Position numbers and translations under genes: made by a program. Below the pieces are notes generated by a model that worked only from the letters and a program-made list of their open reading frames with translations, searched no databases and was not told where the DNA came from. This document shows, one piece after another, positions 7,004 to 14,220 of a stretch of 64,000 nucleotides of DNA. The number at the start of each line of letters is the position of its first letter. Position 1 is the stretch's first letter. Source of the stretch: Bacillota bacterium (GTDB lineage: Bacteria > Bacillota > Negativicutes > Sporomusales > UBA7701); NCBI GenBank assembly GCA_023415775.1, contig JAEZJM010000008.1, positions 62,001-126,000 of the forward strand, written 5' to 3'.

Positions 7004-7871
7004 ACTTCTCGTCGACCGAGGCCAGCAGCTCGTTCAGGCGCTCGCCGGCGACGTCGTACTTCTCGCCGCAGAAATGGCAGCGCACCTCCGCCTTGCCCTC
7101 CCTGGCCATATCAGCGAGCTCCTCCCGTCCCAGGCTGACCAGCATTGCCTCCACCCGCTCGGTCGAACACTGGCAGTTAAACGCCAGCCTCGCCGGTTCG
7201 AACACGGACGCATCCAGCCCGGCGAAAACCTTCAGCAGCATAGACGCCGCGTCGGCCCCGCCGCGCACCAGCTCCGACACCGGCGGCAGCGCGGCCAGAT
7301 TGGCCTCCACCTTCGCCAGCACCTCGTCCTCCGCGCCCGGCAGCGCCTGGACGATGATCCCCCCGGCGGCGCCCACCGAATAATCGGTGTTGATCAGCAC
7401 CCCCAGAGCGACCGTCGACGGCGTCTGCTCGCTCACCAGCAGGTAATTGGCGACATCGTCGCCGATCTCGCCGCTCACCAGCTCCGCCGTGCCTGTAAAC
7501 GGCTGCTTCATGCCAGTGAACCTCGTCACGTGGATATGCCCCCGCCCCACCGCCTGCCCCACCGGCAGCTTGTGGCCGGCCAGCGGCAGCTCGACATGGG
7601 GATTGCGCACATAGCCCCGCACCGTCCCAAGGGCGTGGGCGTCGGCGGTCACCCCGCCGAGCGGGCCGTCGCCGACGATGCGGATGGTCAGATATTCGTC
7701 CGTCTTCAGGTTGGCGGCCAGCAGCAGCGCCGCCGTCATCGTCCGCCCCAAGGCCGCCGCGGCCACAGGGAAACAGTCGTGGCGACGCCGCGCCTCCTCC
7801 GCAAGCCCTGTGGTCACGGCCGCGAACGCGCGCACCCCCGGAACGGTCGCTTTAACAAGATGATCCTGCAT
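7002..7871 (-). CDS. hslO: Redox-regulated chaperone Hsp33
   Basis: Hsp33, 289 residues, is a cytoplasmic holdase activated by oxidation. The C-terminal zinc switch is intact: CQC at about residues 233-235 and CHFC at about 266-269, the CxC...CxxC pattern. The N-terminal part shows family blocks such as GRTMTAALLLAANLK and LLVSEQTPS. I start at ATG 7871 (MQDHLVKAT), which has TGGAGGT upstream; the longer frame to 7979 runs through the intergenic inverted-repeat region. It is downstream of the phosphodiesterase gene. Confidence 0.95.
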   Translation of the reverse strand: MQDHLVKATVPGVRAFAAVTTGLAEEARRRHDCFPVAAAALGRTMTAALLLAANLKTDEYLTIRIVGDGPLGGVTADAHALGTVRGYVRNPHVELPLAGHKLPVGQAVGRGHIHVTRFTGMKQPFTGTAELVSGEIGDDVANYLLVSEQTPSTVALGVLINTDYSVGAAGGIIVQALPGAEDEVLAKVEANLAALPPVSELVRGGADAASMLLKVFAGLDASVFEPARLAFNCQCSTERVEAMLVSLGREELADMAREGKAEVRCHFCGEKYDVAGERLNELLASVDEK

Positions 7872-7886
7872 ACATACCTCCAGTTT

Positions 7887-8097
7887 GGCGAAGTGCGCAT
7901 GCCTTGCGCCGAAGTTTCGGGTGAACGCGCCGTAAGGCTTGGGCCGACACCGCCGTGCCGTCCGCAAAAGTCGCATCACGCTCCTTGCGGACTAGACCGA
8001 CCATCCACGGTCGGTCTCACGTTTGTGTTACCGGCCTGCCTCGCCAACGGCGCGCTAACAGCCTTCACAACGGCGTTGCGAGCCTGCGCACTTCGCC
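7887..8097 (-). repeat. Intergenic segment bounded by a 16-bp inverted repeat, with an internal hairpin
   Basis: GGCGAAGTGCGCATGC at 7887-7902 is matched as reverse complement at 8082-8097 (one mismatch). Inside, AGACCGACC and GGTCGGTCT (7994-8017) form a strong hairpin. No gene is visible. It fills the gap between the phosphodiesterase and hslO and is not the same family as the other dispersed repeats. Confidence 0.5.
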
Positions 8098-8122
8098 GCC
8101 TACTGCATCTCCAGATGGTCGG

Positions 8123-8686
8123 TCATAGTTCCTCCCTGGCGATAACTTCATCTGTTACGATATCTATTATCTCGATAATTCCCCCGTCTATCCGGGCCAC
8201 CGTACCATGCCCGTCCGGGCGCTTCGACATCGCCGGCGAGCCGGGATTGAGCAGAATTCTGCCTTCCCGCTTCACCAGTTCCGGCACATGGGTGTGGCCG
8301 GTGACCAGCACCGCCGCGCCCAGCTGCCCGGCCATCGCCCACCGCCCAGCCTCGTCGAGGCTCTGCCCGTGGTGAACGACGATGCGGCGGCCATCCGCGA
8401 ACACATAAGCGTACGGCGCCTGCACCGGCATGGACAGCACCATGCCGTCCACCTCCGCGTCGCAGTTGCCGGCCGCCGCCACCACCGGCAGCGGGCAGGC
8501 GTTCAGCTCCTCCGCCAGCTCCTTTGGGTTATACTCGGCCGGTATCGGGTTGCGCGGGCCGTGGTATAGCACGTCGCCCGCGTGGATGATCAAATCGCAG
8601 CCGGCGAAATACCTGCCGTATATCGCGCGCCATGTAGCGACACAGCCATGCGTATCGCTTACCACACCTATCTTCATATCAACCAA
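8123..8686 (-). CDS. YfcE/MJ0936-type metallophosphodiesterase
   Basis: A calcineurin-like phosphoesterase of about 187 residues. Metal-binding motifs are visible: GVVSDTHG near the N-terminus, IHAGDV, AAAGNCD, and VTGHTHVPE, with RILLNPGSP near the end, the usual order for the YfcE family, which hydrolyses small phosphodiesters in vitro. The TTG at 8686 has AGGA nine bases upstream; ATG 8677 (MKIGVVSDTHG) is a possible alternative. It lies just downstream of ribH and may be cotranscribed with the riboflavin operon. Confidence 0.85.
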   Translation of the reverse strand: MVDMKIGVVSDTHGCVATWRAIYGRYFAGCDLIIHAGDVLYHGPRNPIPAEYNPKELAEELNACPLPVVAAAGNCDAEVDGMVLSMPVQAPYAYVFADGRRIVVHHGQSLDEAGRWAMAGQLGAAVLVTGHTHVPELVKREGRILLNPGSPAMSKRPDGHGTVARIDGGIIEIIDIVTDEVIAREEL

Positions 8687-8708
8687 TCATCCATTTCCTG
8701 GAAATATA

Positions 8709-9173
8709 TTACAACCCTTTGAGCAGATTCGCCATTTCGATGGCCGACACCGCCGCGTCAAACCCCTTATTGCCGGCCTTCGTGCCGGCCCGCTCCACCG
8801 CCTGCTCGATCGTCTCGGTCGTCAGCACGCCGAAAATCGTCGGCACGCCGCTGTCCAGCCCCACATGGCCGACTCCCTTGGCCACCTCGGCGCACACATA
8901 ATCGAAATGGGGCGTGTTGCCGCGGATGACCGCGCCCAGGCAGATAACCGCGTCATAGCGCTTGCTTTCAACCATCTTCTTGGCCACCAGCGGGATCTCG
9001 AACGCTCCCGGCACCCAGGCAAGCTCGATATCGTCCGCGGACGCGCCGTGGCGGGTAAGGGCATCCATCGCCCCGCCCACCAGCTTATTCGTAATGAACT
9101 CGTTGAACCTCGCGGCTACCACGCCGAACTTCAGACCTTCAGCCACCAGGCCGCCTTCGTAAGTTTTCGCCAT
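8709..9173 (-). CDS. ribH: 6,7-dimethyl-8-ribityllumazine synthase
   Basis: Lumazine synthase, 154 residues, condenses the ribityl-pyrimidinedione with 3,4-dihydroxy-2-butanone 4-phosphate. Family blocks include VVAARFNEFIT, VPGAFEIPLVAKK, CLGAVIRGNTPHFDYV with the catalytic His, and FGVLTTETIEQA. The start has AGGAGGCG upstream and lies four bases after the ribBA stop. It is the last biosynthetic gene of the riboflavin operon. Confidence 0.97.
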   Translation of the reverse strand: MAKTYEGGLVAEGLKFGVVAARFNEFITNKLVGGAMDALTRHGASADDIELAWVPGAFEIPLVAKKMVESKRYDAVICLGAVIRGNTPHFDYVCAEVAKGVGHVGLDSGVPTIFGVLTTETIEQAVERAGTKAGNKGFDAAVSAIEMANLLKGL

Positions 9174-9177
9174 CTTG

Positions 9178-10386
9178 TTACGCCTCCTCCGTCTTTTCGA
9201 GAATATGTCCCAGCTTCGATCTCTTCACCGACAGGTAACGCTGGTTGAAACGGTTGGCTTTCATCTCCAGCGGCACCCTCTCTGTTATCGTCAGCCCGTA
9301 GCCTTCCAGGGCCACCCGCTTGCGCGGGTTGTTGGTCAGCAGCCTGATGCTGCTAAGGCCTAGGTCGCATAATATCTGGGCGCCGATGCCGTAATCCCTG
9401 AGGTCGGGAGCGAAGCCAAGAAGCTCGTTGGCCTCCACCGTATCCTTGCCCCGGTCCTGCAGCGCATACGCGCGGATCTTATTCGCCAGGCCGATGCCGC
9501 GCCCTTCCTGGCGCATATACAGCAGCACGCCCGCCCCGGCGTCGTTGATCCGCCTGAGCGCCGTCCCCAGCTGTTCGCCGCAGTCGCAGCGCAGCGAGCC
9601 GAGCACATCGCCGGTCAGGCACTCGGAGTGGACCCTCACCAGCACGTTGTCCAGGTTCGCCACATCCCCCTTCACAAGGGCCACGTGGCACTGGTTGTCC
9701 AGCTCGCTCTCATAGGCCACCAGCTTGAAATCGCCGTACTTGGTCGGCAGCTTTGTCTCGGCCACGCGCACCACGAACCGCTCGTGGCGCTTGCGGTAGC
9801 GGATGAGATCGGCGACGGTAATCATCTTCAGATTGTGCCTAGCGGCGAACTCCATCAGCTCAGGCACCCTGGCCATAGTGCCGTCCTCGTTCATCACCTC
9901 GCAGATCACCCCGGCTGGGTAGAGCCCGGCCATCTTGGCCAGGTCGACCGACGCCTCGGTATGTCCGGCCCGCCGCAGCACCCCGCCCTCGCGGTAGCGA
10001 AGGGGGAAGATATGTCCCGGCCTGCGGATGTCGGCCGATGTCGTGCTCGGGTCGAGCACCGTCCGGACCGTCAGAGCCCGCTCGTGCGCCGAGATGCCCG
10101 TAGTCACGCTCTCGGCGTCGATCGACACCGTGAACGCCGTGCACATCGTATCGGTGTTGTCGGTCACCATCAGCCCGATATTGAGCTCATCCAGGCGGCT
10201 GCCGACGACCGGCATGCAGATGAGGCCGCGGGCGTGGATTGCCATGAAATTGACCGCCTCCGGCGTAACCTTTTCGGCGGCGATAACCAGATCGCCCTCG
10301 TTCTCGCGGTCCTCGTCGTCGACGACGACAATCATCCGGCCGGCCCTGATATCCTCGATCGCTTCTTCGATAGTGTTGAATCCCAT
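9178..10386 (-). CDS. ribBA: Bifunctional DHBP synthase / GTP cyclohydrolase II
   Basis: A 402-residue fusion providing both riboflavin precursors. The N-terminal DHBP synthase half has VVDDEDRENEGDL, HARGLICMP and HTEASVDLAKMAG. The GTP cyclohydrolase II half, from about residue 205, has VRVHSECLTGDV followed by LRCDCGEQL (zinc cysteines) and MRQEGRGIGLANKI. Both halves look catalytically complete. It sits between ribE and ribH with short spacings and GGAGGGGAT upstream of its ATG. Confidence 0.97.
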   Translation of the reverse strand: MGFNTIEEAIEDIRAGRMIVVVDDEDRENEGDLVIAAEKVTPEAVNFMAIHARGLICMPVVGSRLDELNIGLMVTDNTDTMCTAFTVSIDAESVTTGISAHERALTVRTVLDPSTTSADIRRPGHIFPLRYREGGVLRRAGHTEASVDLAKMAGLYPAGVICEVMNEDGTMARVPELMEFAARHNLKMITVADLIRYRKRHERFVVRVAETKLPTKYGDFKLVAYESELDNQCHVALVKGDVANLDNVLVRVHSECLTGDVLGSLRCDCGEQLGTALRRINDAGAGVLLYMRQEGRGIGLANKIRAYALQDRGKDTVEANELLGFAPDLRDYGIGAQILCDLGLSSIRLLTNNPRKRVALEGYGLTITERVPLEMKANRFNQRYLSVKRSKLGHILEKTEEA

Positions 10387-10399
10387 GCTAAATCCCCTC

Positions 10400-11059
10400 C
10401 TATACCGTAAAACCGTGTTCGGCCAGAAACCCGGCGCTCAGGCCCTTGCGGCCGCCGGCGCCCTGCGGCGGCGCCAGCCCCAGCAGCTTCTCCACATACT
10501 TGCCGATGACGTCGGCCTCCAGGTTGACCGGCGCCCCCACCCCCTTGGACCCCAGCGTCGTCACCGACGCCGTGTGGGGGATGAGGGAAACGGTGAACCA
10601 ATCCGGCCCGGCTGCCACCACCGTCAGGCTGATGCCGTCGATGGCGATAGACCCCTTTTCGACTATGTACCTCATCACCGTGGCCGGCGCCTCGATGCGC
10701 ACGATCACCGCATTGTCGTTCGTCTCCTTCGACCGGATGACGCCCACGCCGTCGATATGGCCGCTGACGATATGGCCGCCCAGCCGGTCGCCGACCCGGA
10801 GCGTCCGCTCCAGGTTGACGGCGTCGCCGCTTTTCAGCCCGGCCATAGCCGTCCGCTCCACCGTCTCCGGCATCACATCGGCCGTGAACCAGCTGTCGCT
10901 GAAGTCCACAACCGTCAGGCAGGTGCCGTTGACGGCGATGCTGTCGCCCAGCTTAACGTCGGCCATGATCGCCTTCGCGCCCACCGTCAGCCGCACCGAC
11001 CGCGCGCCGCGCGTCATCGACTTAACCCTGCCCAATTCTTCCACAAGCCCGGTAAACAT
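10400..11059 (-). CDS. ribE: Riboflavin synthase alpha subunit
   Basis: Riboflavin synthase, 219 residues, dismutates two lumazines to riboflavin. The two homologous lumazine-binding barrels are visible: MFTGLVEELGRVKS with GDSIAVNGTCLTV in the first, and GHIDGVGVI with GSIAIDGISLTVV in the second. The C-terminus is a little extended. Its start codon lies inside the end of ribD, a 38-base overlap in another frame, so translation is likely coupled. Confidence 0.96.
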   Translation of the reverse strand: MFTGLVEELGRVKSMTRGARSVRLTVGAKAIMADVKLGDSIAVNGTCLTVVDFSDSWFTADVMPETVERTAMAGLKSGDAVNLERTLRVGDRLGGHIVSGHIDGVGVIRSKETNDNAVIVRIEAPATVMRYIVEKGSIAIDGISLTVVAAGPDWFTVSLIPHTASVTTLGSKGVGAPVNLEADVIGKYVEKLLGLAPPQGAGGRKGLSAGFLAEHGFTV

Positions 11060-12173
11060 CGCGTCCCTCCCTCGCCGCCGGATAGGCGGTTATCAGAATA
11101 TCGCCGTCCACCGTCTCGGCGCTCATATCTTCCAGCAGCACCGCCCCGTCCACCGCGTCCGCGCCCGCGCCGCCCACCGGCCCGGGCGCCTCTGCGCCGC
11201 CGAATATCTTCGGCGCGACGAAGGCGTAAATCTTATCAATGACATTGGCGGCCAAAGCGGCCGCGTTAACCGCCGCTCCGCCCTCCACCAGCACGCTCGT
11301 CAGCTTGCGTTCCCCGAGTACGCGCCACAACTCCCGGAGGTCGACGCCCGTCGCCCCCCGCGGCAGCACCAGCACCTCCGCGCCGGCTGCCCGGAGTGCC
11401 GCCACGCGCTCGGCCGGGGCCGCCTCCGTAACGGCGATGAGCGTCGGCGCCAGTCCGTCGGCCAACACCTTCGCAGTCAGCGGCGTCCGCGCCGCGCTGT
11501 CGACAACCAGCCTCAGCGGGTTCTTGCCGCCGCCTTCGGGCAGGCGGGCGGTCAGCTCGGGATCGTCGGCCAGCACCGTCCCCACCCCGACGAGGATGGC
11601 GTCGTATTCGTCGCGCAGCCGGTGGACGCGCTCGCGGGCCGCCGGCCCCGTAATCCATTTCGACAGGCCGCCGCGGGTGGCGATCTTGCCGTCGAGCGTC
11701 ATCGCCGTCTTCATAACCCCGAACGGCATCCCGGTCGTCACCCACTTGAGGAACGCCTCGTTCAGCCTCGCAGCCTCCGCGGCCAGCACCCCCTCGACGA
11801 CCTCGACGCCGGCGGCGCGCAGCCTGTCGAGCCCCTGGCCGCACACCTTCGGGTTAGGATCGGTCATCGCCGCCACCACCTTCTTCACCCCGGCGGCGAT
11901 CAGCGCATCGGCGCACGGGCCGGTGCGGCCGAAATGGCAGCAAGGCTCCAGCGTCACATACACCGTTGCCCCGCGGGCCGCTTCGCCGGCAGCCGCCAGC
12001 GCGTGCACCTCGGCGTGCGGCGTGCCGGCGCACAGGTGACAGCCCTCGCCGACAACCTTTCCATCCTTCACGATCAGCGCCCCCACCAGCGGGTTGGGAC
12101 TGGTGCGGCCGCACGCCCGGCGGGCGATCTCCAGGGCCCTGCGCATATAAGCGATATCTTGTTCGTCGTGCAT
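11022..12173 (-). CDS. ribD: Bifunctional riboflavin biosynthesis deaminase/reductase RibD
   Basis: RibD, 383 residues. The N-terminal deaminase domain carries the zinc site in HAEVHALAAAG and EPCCHFGRTGPCADAL. The C-terminal reductase domain has MTLDGKIATRGGLS and VLVEGGAAVNAAAL. Together they convert the first pyrimidine intermediate to the ribitylamino form. I prefer the ATG at 12173 (MHDEQDIAYM), about 10-12 bases after AGGGGTG; an in-frame TTG at 12182 is too close to it. First gene of the operon, controlled by the FMN riboswitch upstream. Confidence 0.95.
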   Translation of the reverse strand: MHDEQDIAYMRRALEIARRACGRTSPNPLVGALIVKDGKVVGEGCHLCAGTPHAEVHALAAAGEAARGATVYVTLEPCCHFGRTGPCADALIAAGVKKVVAAMTDPNPKVCGQGLDRLRAAGVEVVEGVLAAEAARLNEAFLKWVTTGMPFGVMKTAMTLDGKIATRGGLSKWITGPAARERVHRLRDEYDAILVGVGTVLADDPELTARLPEGGGKNPLRLVVDSAARTPLTAKVLADGLAPTLIAVTEAAPAERVAALRAAGAEVLVLPRGATGVDLRELWRVLGERKLTSVLVEGGAAVNAAALAANVIDKIYAFVAPKIFGGAEAPGPVGGAGADAVDGAVLLEDMSAETVDGDILITAYPAAREGRDVYRACGRIGQG

Positions 12174-12224
12174 TATCTGCAAACACCCCTAACATGGTCC
12201 AATGTTTACAATCTATTGTCCCCC

Positions 12225-12271
12225 GAAAATATAAACAGGCTGTCCGGAAAGTCACACTTTCCCAACAGCCT
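12225..12271 (-). terminator. Terminator of the FMN riboswitch expression platform
   Basis: On the minus strand AGGCTGT-TG-GGAAAG pairs with CTTTCC-GG-ACAGCCT, followed by GTTTATATTTT. It lies between the aptamer and ribD, the expected place for transcription attenuation. Confidence 0.8.
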
Positions 12272-12326
12272 TTGCGGGCAATCGAAATACACAGGGACGC
12301 AGGCCTCACCCAGGCCTACGCAACCA

Positions 12327-12590
12327 GCCTTTTCCCATCCAGACTATACTGTCGGCCCCGGAATTCCACCGGGTCAGCCGCAAAAACGGCTCGCGGGCTA
12401 TAAAACCGCCGATCGGGAATTACAAGACGGCCGTTGATAAGCCTCCATCTGCGTTGTTGCTCCTCCGGTCCTCCGCTCCGACGTACTTCCAGTACGCCTC
12501 CGCTGCGGTCCTCGTCGCGCCTAGCATCTGAAGGCTTCTGAACGGCCTTGCAGCCGTCCGGGAACGTCTCGTTCACCCTGCCCCAAAGGC
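12327..12590 (-). ncRNA. FMN riboswitch (RFN element) with a 151-nt insertion in loop L2
   Basis: On the minus strand the conserved RFN blocks are present in order: P1 GCCTTT, GGGGCAGGGTGAA, then ATTCCCGATCGGCGG, TAGCCCGCGAGCC, GGTGGAATTCCGG, CCGACAGTATAGTCTGGATGGG and the closing AAAGGC. It should bind FMN and stop transcription of ribD-ribE-ribBA-ribH. The aptamer is interrupted between GGGTGAA and ATTCCC (12421-12571) by a dispersed palindromic repeat plus flanks; removing it restores the consensus exactly. Whether ligand control survives is not known. Confidence 0.93.
12429..12547 (-). repeat. Dispersed palindromic repeat, copy 1, inside the FMN riboswitch
   Basis: The minus strand begins GGCCGTTCAGAAG and CTTCAGATGC and ends CGCAGATGGAGG, TTATCAACGGCC, the same ends as the other copies. 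It folds as a long hairpin. TTCCCGGACGGC before it and TTCCCGATCGGC after it form an imperfect direct repeat that may mark the insertion. Confidence 0.8.
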
Positions 12591-12613
12591 ATTGTATTCT
12601 TTTGACAATAACT

Positions 12614-12642
12614 ATACTAGCACTTTCCTCCGGCCCGGTCAA
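12614..12642 (-). promoter_or_regulatory. Sigma-A promoter of the riboflavin operon
   Basis: On the minus strand TTGACC, 17 bases, TAGTAT, with predicted start about 17 bases before the aptamer. The -35 box overlaps the end of rpe. Confidence 0.8.
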
Positions 12643-13286
12643 GACCCCCTCAGGGCGCGGATGGCTGCCGCCATATCGGGCGCGCCGTAAACCGCCGACC
12701 CGGCGACTAAGATGTTCGCCCCCGCCGCCGCCACCTGGCGGGCGTTGTCGGGGATTATGCCGCCGTCCACCTCGATGTCCACCGTCAGCTTGCGCGACTC
12801 TATCATCCGCCGTATGCGCCTGATCTTATCGACCATCGTCGGGATGAACTTCTGGCCGCCGAAGCCCGGATTCACCGTCATCAGCAGCACCATGTCCACA
12901 TAGTCCAGCACCTCTTCCACCGCCGACAGCGGCGTGGACGGGTTTAAGGACACCCCCGCTTTCGCCCCCTGTTCGCGGATGGACTGTACCAGCCGGTGAA
13001 GGTGCGGCGCCGTCTCGGCATGAACGGTCACGATATCCGCCCCCGCCTTGATGAACGGCGTCACCATCGCCTCAGGGTTGGTGATCATCAGATGCACGTC
13101 GAACGGCAGGCCGGTCGTCTTGCGGATAGCCGCCACCACCGGCGGGCCGATGGTCAGGTTAGGCACGAAATGGCCATCCATCACATCGACATGGATGAGG
13201 TCGGCGCCGGCATCCGCCACGCGGCGGATCTCGCCGCCGAGGTCGGCGAAGTCGGCCGACAGGATCGAAGGAGCGATTTTTATCAT
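12639..13286 (-). CDS. rpe: Ribulose-phosphate 3-epimerase
   Basis: Rpe, 215 residues, interconverts ribulose 5-phosphate and xylulose 5-phosphate. The TIM-barrel motifs are present: MIKIAPSILSADF, HVDVMDGHFVPNLT, FDVHLMI, MTVNPGFGGQKF and VDIEVDGGI. I start at ATG 13286, one base after the rsgA stop (TGAGATG), with AAAGG upstream. The order rsgA-rpe is common in Bacillota, downstream of the PrkC kinase. Confidence 0.96.
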   Translation of the reverse strand: MIKIAPSILSADFADLGGEIRRVADAGADLIHVDVMDGHFVPNLTIGPPVVAAIRKTTGLPFDVHLMITNPEAMVTPFIKAGADIVTVHAETAPHLHRLVQSIREQGAKAGVSLNPSTPLSAVEEVLDYVDMVLLMTVNPGFGGQKFIPTMVDKIRRIRRMIESRKLTVDIEVDGGIIPDNARQVAAAGANILVAGSAVYGAPDMAAAIRALRGS

Positions 13287-13287
13287 C

Positions 13288-14163
13288 TCAGAAGCCTTTC
13301 TTGGCGGCGCGGATCTCCTCCAGCACCTCCAGGTAAGAATCATAGCGGCTGCGGGCTATCCTGCCCTCGGTCACAGCCTGTTTGACAGCACATTGGGGTT
13401 CCTTGACATGCAGGCAGGTGGAAAACTTGCAATCCGGCGCCACGGCAGCGATGTCAGGGAAGAAATACGGGAGATCCTGCTCGCCGATTTCGGCGAACTC
13501 GGTCAGGCTGAAGCCGGGCGTATCGACCACGAAACCGCCCCCGGCCAGCGGTAGCAGCTCGGCAAAACTGGTCGTATGCTTGCCGCGGCCGATCTTGTGG
13601 CTCACCTCGCCGGTCACCAGCGCCAGCCCAGGCTGCAGCGCGTTCAGCAAGCTCGACTTGCCGGCCCCCGAAGGCCCCGCAAACACCGTGATGCGTTCGT
13701 ACAGCCGCTCGCGCAGCTCCTCAATCCCGTTGCCCGTCTTGGCCGAAACCATAATCACAGGGTAGCCGACCGACCGATAAACCTCGGCCAGCGGCGCCAG
13801 CGCCGACGTGTCGGCGATATCGGTCTTGTTGATGCACAGGATGGCCTCCAGCCCCGACCATTCGGCCAGCACCAGGAACCTGTCCACCAGCGCCGTGCCG
13901 ATATCGGGATTGGCGGCGGCGAATGTCAGCACCACCTGGTCGACATTGGCCACCATCGGGCGTCTCAGCAGACTGCGACGCGGCATGATCTCCTCGATGA
14001 CCCCTTTATCCGGGCCGGCGGAGCTGTAACCGACCTCATCGCCCACCAGGAGGGAAAACCGCTCCTTCTTGAACCGTCCGCGCAGCGAGCAGGCTGTCAC
14101 CTTGCCGCCCGTCTGGACGTAGTAATAGCTACTGTAGGCTTTTACCACTACACCTAGTAGCAT
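13288..14163 (-). CDS. rsgA: Ribosome small subunit-dependent GTPase A
   Basis: RsgA (YloQ), 291 residues, a circularly permuted GTPase for 30S maturation. After an N-terminal OB domain, G4 (CINKTD) comes before G1 (FAGPSGAGKSSLLN) and G3 (VDTPG), the diagnostic permutation. The C-terminal zinc knuckle CKFSTCLHVKEPQC is intact. AGGAGGGAAT precedes the ATG. It follows pknB after 57 bases and ends next to rpe, so it belongs to the envelope-signalling operon. Confidence 0.96.
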   Translation of the reverse strand: MLLGVVVKAYSSYYYVQTGGKVTACSLRGRFKKERFSLLVGDEVGYSSAGPDKGVIEEIMPRRSLLRRPMVANVDQVVLTFAAANPDIGTALVDRFLVLAEWSGLEAILCINKTDIADTSALAPLAEVYRSVGYPVIMVSAKTGNGIEELRERLYERITVFAGPSGAGKSSLLNALQPGLALVTGEVSHKIGRGKHTTSFAELLPLAGGGFVVDTPGFSLTEFAEIGEQDLPYFFPDIAAVAPDCKFSTCLHVKEPQCAVKQAVTEGRIARSRYDSYLEVLEEIRAAKKGF

Positions 14164-14220
14164 ATTCCCTCCTGTATTTATCGTTATTAAGAGCGGCTCA
14201 AATGCCTGTTGGGAGCGGGA

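Noticed and set aside
12424..12557. A possible second riboswitch or ribozyme in the hairpin region of the FMN leader
   Set aside because: The sequence matches the dispersed repeat family found elsewhere in the window, so it is better explained as an inserted repeat.
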